The notes under the pieces were generated by a model. It searched no databases, was not told the DNA's origin, and saw nothing but the letters and a program-made list of their open reading frames with translations. Of a stretch of DNA of 64,000 nucleotides, positions 11,161 through 21,143 are shown piece after piece; position 1 is the first letter of the stretch; the number at the start of each line of letters is the position of its first letter. The stretch is from Dipteris shenzhenensis. Taxonomy: Eukaryota > Polypodiophyta > Polypodiopsida > Gleicheniales. The stretch is from assembly GCA_047967505.1 (NCBI GenBank), contig CM106539.1; one strand, given 5' to 3'. The translations under genes and the position numbers were made by a program.

Positions 11161-12136
11161 AGAGAGAGAGAGAGGGGAAATGAAGAGGAGGGGAGAGAGT
11201 AGACTAAGATGAGAGGAAACGTAGACTAGAGCGGAGAGGAAAGAGAGAGAGAGAAGAGTGAGAGAGATGAAAATTTAGAGAGGGAGGACACGAGAAAGTA
11301 CGATCGAGATAGAAAATCTTACCAATGAAGAGGAGAAATGAGTGGGCGACGATTGAGACAAGATAAAGGAGCTACGATCAACGAGGCATATGAGAGGAGA
11401 TTGGTATGTGATTTAGTCGAAACTTAAACAAACAAAACTATAAACCTTGGTGTTTGATGAAAATTTAGAGAGGAAGGGCACAAGAGAAAGTACGATCGAG
11501 ATAAAAAATCTTACCAATGAGGAGAAAAAATGAGTGGGCGACGATCAAGAAGAGATAAAGGAGAGATGTTTTGATGGAAGAATTTGGGAGCTACGATCAA
11601 TGAGGCATATTAAAGGAGATTGGTGTGTGATTTAGTCGAAACTTAAACAAACAAAACTATAAACCTTGGTGTTTGAAAAGAGAAACGTGTGGAAACTAGA
11701 ATTTCAAATTTCCCGCCTTTTTTTAAACTATGAATCCTTGTGTTTGAAAAGATAAATGTGTGAAGACTTGAAAATTGTGATAAAAGACAACCTTGTGTTT
11801 CAAAAGACAAACGCGTGGATGTGAAAATTGTGATAAAAGACAACCTTGTGTTTTAAAAGACAAATGCGTGGATGTGAAAAGACAAATGTATGCTAAAAGC
11901 AAAACTTGTAGAAACTTGAATTTTAATTTTTCTTTGTTTTTGAATTTAAAATGAGTTTCACTTTCATTTTTAATTTACTAGTTTAATTTAGACTATAATG
12001 CATTTTGTTTTGGAATATAAAAAGTATAATTTTAATTTTATTACATTTTAAATTAAAATTTTAAAGTAGTTTAACTTACATTCGTTATTATTACTTTAAT
12101 TTATTTCTTTTTAGGGAGAATTAATATATTCTTCTA
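11161..12136. repeat. Degenerate tandem duplications downstream of the GA array
   Basis: A segment with AAAATTTAGAGAGG, GAGAAAGTACGATCGAGAT and AAATCTTACCAATGA occurs at about 11269-11340 and again at about 11459-11525, and the following GGAGATTGGTRTGTGATTTAG stretch is also doubled (about 190-bp period). A shorter repeat around AAAATTGTGATAAAAGACAACC occurs at about 11774 and 11826. No coding potential is seen; the tail is AT-rich. Confidence 0.65.
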
Positions 12137-12422
12137 GGTAAATATTAAAATTTTAAATTTAAGTCTTGTTTTCTTTATTTTACGTTATTTTTTCATAAAC
12201 TTTAAGTTAAACTACTTTATAGTTTTTATTATTTAAATTCAAATTTATTAAGATTTTAACTTCTTATTAATGTGAATGTGGGTAAATATTAAATTTTTAA
12301 TTTTAAGTCTTGTTTTCTTTATTTTACGTTATTTTTTCATAAACTTTAAGTTAAACTACTTTATAGTTTTTATTATTTAAATTCAAATTTATTAAGATTT
12401 TAACTTCTTATTAATGTGAATG
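12137..12422. repeat. 143-bp tandem duplication, AT-rich
   Basis: Two nearly identical copies (about 12137-12280 and 12281-12422), each beginning GGTAAATATTAAA and ending TTCTTATTAATGTGAATG. The copies differ by only a few bases, so the duplication is recent compared with the decay of the neighbouring gene. No coding potential. Confidence 0.8.
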
Positions 12423-12486
12423 TTCAATTCTTATGAGTTGTAAGTAAATTAGTTTTTAAAAATATAAATTTTATCTTTTTTAAAAT

Positions 12487-12722
12487 GAGAAGGGGAAGCG
12501 AGAGAGAGAGAAGGGGGGCCGCTGCCGCGGCAGCGAGAGAGAATGGGGGGGGAGAGAGAGAGAAAGGGGTGGGAGGATGGGAGTGGGAGAGGGAGTGGGA
12601 ATGGGGAAGGTGAAAGAATGGACGTGGGCATGGGAGTGAGAATGGGGAAGGTGGGGTGGGAGGATGGGGGCGGCAGCGAGAGAGAAGGGGGGGGAGAGAA
12701 GGGGGGGAGAGAGAGAGAAAGG
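12487..12722. repeat. Second small G/GA-rich island
   Basis: A 236-bp island that repeats, in miniature, the GA array with a CCGCTGCCGCGGCAGCG palindrome at about 12518 and the GTGGGAGGATGGGAGTGGGA array of 7820-8820. It is bordered on both sides by TTTATCTTTTTTAAA-type AT-rich sequence, as if a mixed fragment of the two arrays had been copied into an AT-rich spacer. Confidence 0.7.
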
Positions 12723-12725
12723 GGT

Positions 12726-12773
12726 GTGAGTTTAAAAAAGATAAAATATAAAATTTATCTTTTTTAAACTCAC
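12726..12773. repeat. Perfect 20-bp inverted repeat with 8-nt loop
   Basis: GTGAGTTTAAAAAAGATAAA, an 8-base AT loop, and then the exact reverse complement. It lies at the right border of the small GA island. A related TTTATCTTTTTTAAA stretch is on the island's left border. In RNA it would form a stable hairpin. Confidence 0.85.
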
Positions 12774-13476
12774 AACCTTAGTGTATTAAAAAGAATAATG
12801 GAAAATAGATTATTTTTTGCTTTTAATTCGCAACCTAAGGATATTAAAAAGAACAATGGAAAAGAAATTATTTCTTGCTTTTCTTCGCTTCGACGGTTGG
12901 TGTAGTCTAGATTAGCATAGATTAGTTTGTCCTTAGAGGAGAGAACTCCAAAAAAACCAATCAAAGCCATGCTCAAAATTTCCCAACTAGTTCCTAATCG
13001 GAGTCAGTCCATTCGTTCACATTCGGTTTCACAGTCACAACAACCCTACCATTTAAGCAACGATTAAGGTTTTTAAACTTTCAAGATGATTGAAAGTTGT
13101 ATCAGTGGACATGACAGATTACAGTTGTGGAAGTTGACAGAGCATTTTACACTTATATCAGTTGCGGGAGTTGACAGAGCATTTTGCACTTATATATGAC
13201 AGACTTCAAATTTGTATTTAGAGATCATTGTAAATCCTTATTTTTTTTCACATTTATGCTCTAAGCCTTGTAAAGCCTTTTAGGCTATTCCCAAAGCATT
13301 TATGCTCTAAGCCTTGTAAAGCCTTTTAGGCTATTCCCAAAGCATGAAATTGATACTTATATGATTGGGAAGAATAAAAACTTGAGGTGTATTAATGGGA
13401 CTCATTGTACTTTGATTTTTCAAAGTAATTGTAGTTTGTCAAAGTACTTAAAATTTGTGTTGTGCTTGAATACAGG
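12774..13476. other. Leader region of the Ulp1-like gene with a 50-bp tandem duplication
   Basis: AT-rich sequence without a convincing ORF. A unit starting CATTTATGCTCTAAGCC and ending TTCCCAAAG is doubled at about 13251-13344, and TTGACAGAGCATTTTRCACTTATAT occurs twice near 13134 and 13172 (shown here as one degenerate phrase). The segment ends with GTGCTTGAATACAG, a good splice acceptor, one base before the ATG at 13477. Confidence 0.5.
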
Positions 13477-16400
13477 ATGGATCTTGAGGCTACAGCATTT
13501 GTCAATGGTATGACACTGAAATACACTGGAAGAATTTATGCCCCAAAGGACTTCACAAACTGGACAGTTGTTGACACAACAAAGAAAGCATGGTTCTTGG
13601 TCTTAAGTAAAGGAAATCTCATTCTATTAGTAGGAATAAAAATTGAAAAAGACACCAGTACAATGATGATTTACATAAAGTCAAGAATGAGCAACAGATC
13701 GTTTCTTCTTTCTAAGAAAGATGCAATGCACTTTGTGATGCCGCCGCCAAAAGCATCTAAATTTCCTGAATTGGTTCCTGCATTGGAGATCCTTCAACAT
13801 GTGTGGGAGGAATTTCCCATTGAGGAAGCAAGAAAAATGCAGTCAAAGATTATCCTTGAATACTTTCAGGGTGTCATTCTACAAGGTTCAACTTCATTGG
13901 AGGGACCTAAGGTGCAAGAATCCACACATGAAAAAGGAAGTGATGAGACATGCCATGTAGACCTGGTTCATGGTAATACAAATGAGAGAGGAAGTGGAGT
14001 GGATGAGACAGAACACATTGTAGCAATGGATGAGGGTCTTGTACACGTGGATGCTTACAAGGGATCTACATCTGAGACAGGAATTGAATTGGTGGAGACC
14101 GGACATGCACATGCATCTTAGACAGAAATTGAATTGAGTGAGACACGACATGCATCAGATAAGACAGGACATGCACACACATCTCTTGTTCATGGTATTA
14201 CTCACTTAGATGGTGTAACTCATGAAGTTGATGGAATAACAGAACAAGTAAAGCCCTTAAGTATACCTGAAGTTGAGGCAATAGAAGAAGAAGTAGGGTG
14301 ATCTAAAGCAGTTCACATTGAGCCCCTAAAAAATAAACCTCAACGTCAAATGCAAAAGGCAAGTACTTCACGAGCTACAGTTCCAAGTCCTATAACTAGA
14401 AAAAGAGGTCATTCATATACAAAGAAAGGGCAAAGAAGAGAAGAGGAAGAACATGAAGAGGATGTGGAGGGTCTTGAAATGGAGTCAGATCTAGAAGCAG
14501 AAATGTTATCAATGAAGAACTTAAATCTTCGCTTGAATGAGGCTATGACAGATGAGGATCCAGGATATATATGGGGCCAGAAGACTCAAGTTATACATGC
14601 TTCAACAGTGGTCAAAGCAAGTGTTTTCACCAATAGCAGGACCTTAGATACAACCTATGCTGAAAAGATTTTTCAGGCTTTGATTGATGGAAAAAAACCA
14701 GTTGTTTCTAATTTGTTACTCTGTCCAAGAACATTTTGGCCAGTCATGGGAGATTATAGTCAATCCATCAATTTCTCTCAGCCTATAGATTTTGAGATGC
14801 AATTCACTAAGTTCCTCGAAAAACAATTTCCCTCACTTCAAGAAGGACAGAGTTCAGTGAATGATCCAGAATGACATATAAGGGATGCCAAGAGAAATTT
14901 CTTAGCTCATTGTACATTTGAGGCAATAGATGGTGAGCACTATGCCTATGCTTGTAATGAGCGCTCTAGAGATGCATATAAGAAAGGAGAAATTACTTAT
15001 CAAACCTTCGCGAGTGTGCCTCAATTTCACTACTATTCTGCATGCATCTATATCTTCAAGAACGAGAGAAAATATTTGATTGAGTCAGAAACATGACATT
15101 TATGCACTACGAAAAATCACCTCCACTTCAGAGATGTTGCTCAAAGCTAGGACCATATGGAAAACTTTTAATTCTCCTTTGACCACTCTCAAAAGAACTG
15201 CAACTAAAGTGGAAGCGGATAATCTTGTTGACTTCTACACATGCTTGAGTGCCATTGTACCAAGGGGAAAGCAGGAAAGAGCAGAGGTGATTACAAGCTT
15301 CAAGACAGTAAGGGATAGGTATCAAGACTACACAAGCATACTTTTCCATAGTGATGAAGTTTTTCATCAGATCAAAGACGTGTGTCTTGCATGTGAGAAA
15401 GGAGATGTTACATATGAGGCTCCATCATTGATTAAAGAGAAGGCAAAGAAGATTGAGAAAAAAGAGATGACAGCTCGGATGTGGAGGCCTTTAAGAAACC
15501 TACCAGACAAATACGCAAGTCTTGCTACAGAGAAATTAATGTCCAAAGAATGGTTTTTTGGCAAAAAGGATAAAGATCATTGCATGGAAGATTGCATCAT
15601 CCAACAGGTCAAGCGTGATGCAGTAAAGAGTGCAATTGAATATTTATTGGGAGAAAAAAATATTCCAATTAGCCAATGTAAAATTGATCATAACATTGTG
15701 AGGCAGATGGCATCAGCTTTACCGTCAGCTAAACAGAAGGCTTGGGCGCATAAATGGGTGAAGGTAGAAGATGATGGATCTGAAATTACTCCCTCTATGA
15801 GAAGTGACATTCCGGAAAATGTGTATGCATATGCACAAAAAGTCATCAATAACAACACTCTCAGAAAAGAAAAAACTTTGAACAAGGGCTTTTATTTCAT
15901 ACATGAAATCATTTCAGAGTCTGGAAAGAGTGTTGAGTGCAAGGGAGTTTCATTGAGTGATTTTTTGTCCGACGACACTGCTTGGGAGAGACCTCAGCTT
16001 TTCTTTGTCTATGAAATATCACCGGATGACATCCGTCAACTCCTTGACAGAATATTACATACCACCATTGGTAGAGTGGGACAATGTAATATAGTCATAT
16101 TTGCTGATAAAGATGACAAGGAACAAATGTCTGCTACCCTAGAAAAACAATATGGCAATGAGCTCAAGACTTACAATGGGATATACTCAAGAAAAAGGGA
16201 CAAGAGAGAATGCGGTCTCAAGATACAGAGTCTAGAAAACTTTTTCTTGTGCATGAAAAGCCCTTACAATCATCACTCCTTACAAAACAATATAAGAGGG
16301 AATGCAAAGAGATTGCAACTATTGCTGGAAGAGCATGAAGCTCCAAGTCCCCTCCATCGCAATGCAAATCACTATGAAAGGCCAACAAAAAGTGCTGATC

Positions 16401-16970
16401 TTTTAATTAGTATGATGGAATTTTTGCTACCGTCCGGATGGGAAGTCACATTGTGCCGAATGGGACATCTGTTTGAAGCTCTTATCAAAAAAGGACACAA
16501 TGTAAATATTATTGAGAGCCCTGCTTGCTTGGAATACCTTGATACCGTGGCTTCTCTCACAATAAAGTTTGATAAGAAAGGTCCGATCTCACATGAAGAG
16601 GATGATATAGAGCAGATCATGTATGATGAGAGCAAGAAAGATGATGAAAATAATCAAAGCTCTGGATATAATAGTGAGGACACCAGCGATAGCAAGGAAG
16701 CAGAAGAAGATGGATATGACACTGACCTTGCCTCTGAAGGTTACATAAAAAGACCACGAAGATATGTAGAGGTATGAAGACTTATGTTTAATTTTCTTTA
16801 TTCATTTAAAGGTCTTTTTAAATTTATAATTAATTTAAAAATTTGAATCTCGTAATTATTTTATCCTTTTATAGGAGAAGGGCGAGGAGGAGGATGAGGA
16901 GGACATAGCTGGAGTAGAGAATATAGAAAGCTCATCTCAAGAAAGCAAAGCTGCTCTGGCTATCCATCGG

Positions 16971-18125
16971 ATGACTCTAGAAAATAATCATACATTGCAG
17001 CAAATGGAGAAGTCATTTCAAGTTAGGTTTCAAGTTCGAGAACAACCTCTTACTTTTATATTCGATGAAGAGGACATTTCAATCCTCATAAACTTCAAGA
17101 AAGAGGTCAATGACAAGGTTATAATAGCCATCCTCAGGTTTGACACAAACTTTTTACTGACTTTATGCTTTTGTATTTCCATTGGATCAAATGAACTAAT
17201 ATTCTTTTCTTTTTATTGCAGTATGGTTTTACAACAGCTTCCTCTATATATACAAAGATGTGCATATATGGTCGATCCTCTTGTTTCTAGTGTACTTAGC
17301 AATAAGCAGAAGACCATAGATGATGTTTTTAAGTGGTTGCAACCTATTGATTTGACTGCGGCGCGAGTTATCTTTACCGCATATCACGAGGAGTGAGTAT
17401 CAATCCCTACCTAGCTTATCTCTTACATTGTGGAGGATTATATCAAATAATAATTATTCTTAATTGATAATGCAGCTTGCATTGGAGCTTGGTAATTGTG
17501 GACATCTTAGCCAAGCAATGCTTCTTTGTCAATTCAATAGCATCTATCCATGGCAGTGTGTCAGAGTAAGTATAACCTACTTGTGTCATAATTATGTCAA
17601 TGAGATGCATCCTATGCAATGCGCACATTAATTTATGTTTTCTATTTTGATGTGTAGATCTGCTCGAAAGTTGGTAAGTGCTATAGATGCACTTATGCAA
17701 ATGGAGGGTGACTTGGAAGATCAAATAGAGTATGTAACATGCCCTGCAGCGAAGCAAAATGATGACCACAGTTGTGGGTGGAGAGTTGGATATAACTGCT
17801 TTTTGCTCCTTGCTCAAATTTTTAATTTGAGAGGCGGTGAAACCTCATTGTCCACATATACAGACTTGCATCTATATGCATTTATGTCATCTATCATTAA
17901 GGCATTTATTGATAACGTGGTGGAGCATCCAGAGGAAACATTGGTTGCTACGCCCATAAGTTGTCCTGATGTAATCGCTGTATTGGACGAAATGGGGAGC
18001 TCTTCTCAGGTTAAGGTCATCATTAGCAAGCAACCTCGTGTTTTGACTTTTGGTAGCGAGGAAGTTACAATCCTCTCTGACCCTTTGAAAGAGGCTAATG
18101 ACAAAGTCATGATGGCCATCCTCAG
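16971..18125 (+). other. Ulp1/C48-like module 1 (catalytic-type)
   Basis: Order: a segment ending NDKVIIAILR, a segment with WLQPIDLTAARVIF, then LHWSLVIVD (His codon 17480-17482), FVNSI in place of the usual aspartate, and QNDDHSCGWRV with Cys codon 17773-17775. This matches the His...Asp...Gln...Cys order of Ulp1-type proteases, with Asn at the Asp position. The same Cys/Gln/His set is kept in A' (39548-40231), so the module was probably functional in the family. Confidence 0.7.
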
Positions 18126-18900
18126 GTTTGATATGAACATCTCTTGACTTGATACTTCAATCATTTGATTCAATCTCCTTCTAACATTTGTTTATTTATT
18201 GCTGCAGTACGGTTATATCTCATTTTCCTAGATCAGTACAAAATCGCGTCTGTATGCTCGATTCTCTTCTTTCAGCTGTACTTACTGATACCAAGAAGAT
18301 AGTAGATGATGTTTGTTCTCAATTCTACAACCTTTAGACTTGGATGGCATACAACTTGTCTTTATGCCATACTATGAGAAGTAAGTATGGTCTCAATCTT
18401 TCTTTTACTCTCTTATTTATAATATTGTGTCAATTAATACTTAATATTGTGATAAATCTTATCGCTCTTTATTGGTGATGTAGTTCACATCGGAGCCTGA
18501 TAGTATGGGACCTTGATGACAACCATTGTTGGTTTGTCAACTCAATTATAGGCTTTCACGGGGTGTTCAAGTAAGTGTTCTTTTATCATATCATTATGAA
18601 CATGCATCTTACTATTTACTACACAAATTCACTTTGTCATATGTCATGATGGACAGGTCTGCAAACAAGTTAGTTTCTGCAATTATGAAAATCAGGGAGC
18701 ATCAAGACCAACCAAATTTCCAGACACGCCTCGCAGTGGAGCAAAAAGACATGTTTAGTAGTGGGTGGAGAATTGCCTACAACTTCATGTTGTATCTCAA
18801 TGAAATTTTTGAACATGTCTCCATAGAAGCATATACCAAGCTCGAGCTACAAGATTTTGTGGCTAAGACTGTTCATTATCTAACTGCTATCATTGGGAAA
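18000..18900 (+). other. Ulp1/C48-like module 2 (catalytically degenerate)
   Basis: Repeats module 1 in order and in exon borders: a segment ending NDKVMMAILR, SVQNRVCMLDSLLSAVL, then SHRSLIVWD (His 18488-18490, but Trp replaced by Arg), FVNSI, and QKDMFSSGWRI where the cysteine is a serine (AGT, 18760-18762). Shared intron positions show an intragenic duplication. It is likely an inactive binding module rather than a protease (inference). In A' this module is cut before the His-containing exon. Confidence 0.7.
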
Positions 18901-19221
18901 CAACATGATGGACTCAATGAAGAACCTGAGGGAGCCAAAGAAAAAGAAGAGACAATTCAGTCTCCTTCTGTATCACAGCCTCAAGTAGAAGCATTACAGT
19001 CTACACTTGAATTAGAGACTCAATGCATTCTTCCTACACAAGAAGTGGAGACTCAATGTGCATCTACAACATCACATCTTGTAAAGGAGGAAGAGATTAA
19101 GTCTATCCCGATTGCACCAGAAGTAGAATCTCAATGTACACTATCCACACAAGTAGAGACTCAATGTACTCTTAGAGAATCACAGCCTCAAGAGGACTCA
19201 TCAGACTCTATTCAGTTGTAA

Positions 19222-20164
19222 AACATGTAGAAAGAAACATGAGTCCTTGAAGATTTTTATCTTGTTTGTATTGATTAATGATAGTGTTTTTAAAACTTAT
19301 GTTAAATGTTGCAATACATTAGGATATTTTATGATATTTATTCATTACAATACATTAGGTTTTACTTTTTTGAAAGTCTAATTTATTATGTACAATAAAT
19401 ATCTTATGATGAGAATCTAATAATTATATCATTCTTATGTTCCATCACTTTATTTTATAGATTTCAATGTACTCAAAATCTATCATTTATTATGTACAGC
19501 AAGTCTAACTTATATTATATTAAAAGAATATCTCATGATGAGATTCTATTAATTATATCATTCTTGTGTTCCATCATTTTACTTTATAGATTTCAATGTA
19601 CTATCACTATCTTATATGTCTCAAATGTCTCCCATTACGGTCTTGCATCCCATCATTTTATTTTATAATGTCTCGCATTATGATCTTGCATCTAGTCATC
19701 TCGCATTACGGTCTTGCATCTGTAGTTCTATAAATTCCCTAGTAGTCATTCATCTTCTATATCTCACCCGCAGCAGACACTTCTTCCACTTTGCTCTTCT
19801 TACCTTACTCCTCTCCTCAAGCTTGCTCCTTCCATCTTGCCCGCAGCCTTGCCTCCTCTTCTCAAGCATACTCCTTTCATCTTGCCTTACCTCCTCTAGT
19901 TACCTTCCTCACTCTCGTTACCTTCCTCACCTCGTTCCTCTTCTATATCTTTCCTCACTCTCGTTACCTTCCTCACCTCGTTCGTCTTCTATATCTCACC
20001 TGCAGCAAAAACTTCTTCCACTTTACTCTTCTTACCTTACTCCTCTCCACACTTCTTCCACTTTACTCTTCTTACCTTACTCCTCTCCTCAAGCTTGCTC
20101 CTTCCATCTTGCCAGCAACCTTACCTCCTCTTCTCAAGCATACTCCTTTCATCTTGTAGCCATT
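19222..20164 (+). promoter_or_regulatory. Spacer and probable promoter/5' leader of the small ORF
   Basis: After the gene stop there is AT-rich DNA with a doubled segment (TTATATCATTCTTRTGTTCCATCA near 19424 and 19554). CTATAAATT near 19727 could be a TATA box. Then comes a C/T-rich leader (19760-20160) with tandem duplications of CTTCTTCCACTTTACTCTTC and of CTCAAGCTTGCTCCTTCCAT types, a composition common in plant 5' leaders. The reading open across the leader is leucine/serine-rich and not credible as protein. Confidence 0.45.
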
Positions 20165-20599
20165 ATGGATCTTTTCAAGGTAATCGATTCTGTCGAGCAA
20201 GACATTAGCAGCCTCAAAGAATGGATTGCCGAGAACCAAGGAAAGAGAGAGGAGAGAAAGCAAAATCCAGCTCCATTAACCCAGTACGAGAAGGATGACT
20301 TTGCTTGTCAGAAGGGCTTAGAGAAGGAAGAGGAAAGAAAAATAAGTATGGCTACTACTGAAATAGATAAATTGCAGTCATATAGGAGAGAGTTGATAGA
20401 CTTTCAAAGTGAGATATCTTCGCATGTGGCTCGTTATGGAAGATTTTCCCCCGAGGAAGCACAAGCCATTCGGAACAAACAAAGTGTTATGCAGGAGAAA
20501 ATTCATCAATCCTTACTTCTCTTCTATAATTTTAACTACATCGATGAGGAAGAGATGAGCTCAGCTCTTGAATGGGTTGAATTTAGGCTAAGGACTTGA
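20165..20599 (+). CDS. Small coiled-coil-like ORF of element A
   Basis: 144 residues starting MDLFKVIDSVEQDISSLKEW. The ATG at 20165 is chosen because everything in frame upstream is the low-complexity pyrimidine leader. The protein is rich in Glu, Lys and Gln with spaced hydrophobic residues, suggesting a helical or coiled-coil structure, and ends EWVEFRLRT. No cysteine-based finger or membrane segment is visible. I do not recognise it. It is the only ORF of element A still open over its whole apparent length. The equivalent region of A' is not in the window. It might be a DNA-binding or oligomerising partner of the transposase (speculative). Confidence 0.5.
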   Translation: MDLFKVIDSVEQDISSLKEWIAENQGKREERKQNPAPLTQYEKDDFACQKGLEKEEERKISMATTEIDKLQSYRRELIDFQSEISSHVARYGRFSPEEAQAIRNKQSVMQEKIHQSLLLFYNFNYIDEEEMSSALEWVEFRLRT

Positions 20600-20606
20600 A
20601 AATAGA

Positions 20607-20950
20607 AAATTCATCAAATTGAATGGCTGTAGTCTTGAAAATCTCAGGCTTAACTTTTGAAGGTGTTTATTAACACCATTAAATATTAAGAGAGTTTACA
20701 ACAACCAAATCTTATTTTTTCATCAAATTGAATGGCTGTAGTCTTGAAAATCTCAGGCTTAACTTTTGAAGGTGTTTATTAACACCATTAAATATTAAGA
20801 GAGTTTACAACAACCGAATCTTATTTTTTCATGTAACTTATGTAGTCTTGAAAATCTCAGGCTTAACTTTTGAAGGTGTTTATTAACACCATTAAATATT
20901 AAGAGAGTTTACAACAACCGAATCTTATTTTTTCATGTAACTTATGTAGG
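20607..20950 (+). repeat. Triple tandem repeat with GGTGTT-TATT-AACACC hairpin
   Basis: Three copies of a roughly 113-bp unit containing GTCTTGAAAATCTCAGGC, the perfect hairpin GGTGTTTATTAACACC and AAGAGAGTTTACAACAACC. The third copy has a different first part. The array immediately follows the small ORF and lies about 190 bp from the right terminus. It may serve as 3'-end/termination signals or as subterminal binding sites; neither is shown. Confidence 0.8.
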
Positions 20951-21110
20951 CTGCGTTAAATTTTATAATTTTAGTTTCATGTCCTTAAAAAATATATAAA
21001 AAAATGCTTGTTTTTATGTTTTTATATGTGCTTTGAAGATTGGGTTTTTCTTAAATTTTATCTGAAAACTAGTCCAAAAGTATATCTAAAAATGAATTTG
21101 TACATTGACA
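20951..21110. other. Right subterminal AT-rich segment of element A
   Basis: Non-coding AT-rich sequence ending with AGTCCAAAAGTATA at about 21071, the inverted inner copy of the TTTTGGACT motif that also lies about 20-30 bp inside the left end. Confidence 0.6.
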
Positions 21111-21136
21111 AGTCCAAAATTAATGAAATAAGTGTT
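21111..21136 (-). repeat. Right terminal inverted repeat of element A
   Basis: Exact reverse complement of 2161-2186, ending ATGAAATAAGTGTT. It is followed at once by AAAG (21137-21140), matching the four bases before the left end. Beyond it the CACTA transposase reading resumes. Confidence 0.9.
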
Positions 21137-21143
21137 AAAGGAC

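Larger units (their letters stand above)
13477..19221 (+). pseudogene. Element A accessory gene: novel N-terminus plus tandem Ulp1/C48-like modules (decayed)
   Basis: Exon 1 (13477-16771) corresponds to about 1000 residues intact in A' (40918-44020), but here has stops at about 14119 (CAG to TAG), 14299 and 14872 (CGA to TGA) and a frameshift near 15095. I do not recognise this part; it has a Lys/Arg/Glu-rich stretch near 14400-14480 and an acidic tail before KRPRRYVE. Predicted exons 2-8 with GT-AG borders: 16875-17137, 17222-17392, 17476-17565, 17658-18125, 18208-18380, 18484-18570, 18657-19221. They encode two homologous Ulp1-like modules; a 2-bp insertion near 18315 disrupts module 2. The Ulp1 fold suggests removal of SUMO/ubiquitin-like modifiers, but substrate and role are unknown. 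Confidence 0.75.
2161..21136. mobile_element. Giant TIR DNA transposon 'element A' (18,976 bp)
   Basis: Bounded by a perfect 26-bp inverted repeat (2161-2186 and 21111-21136, starting AACACTTATTTCATTAA) and by AAAG on each side. A second inner TTTTGGACT motif lies near each end. Contents left to right: leftward transposase pseudogene, telomeric-repeat array, G-rich array, promoter-like segment, GA-rich array with GC palindromes, AT-rich repeats, rightward Ulp1-like gene, small coiled-coil ORF, and a triple repeat before the right terminus. The element sits in the TNP2 gene of CACTA C1, whose reading resumes on both sides. A second copy begins at 33764. The superfamily is not one I recognise by its termini; the transposase resembles the DUF7869 group (from memory). 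Confidence 0.85.

Noticed and set aside
19616-20164. N-terminal extension of the small ORF through the pyrimidine leader
   Set aside because: Leu/Ser/Pro-rich translation of tandem CT repeats; the ATG at 20165 starts the normal-composition protein.
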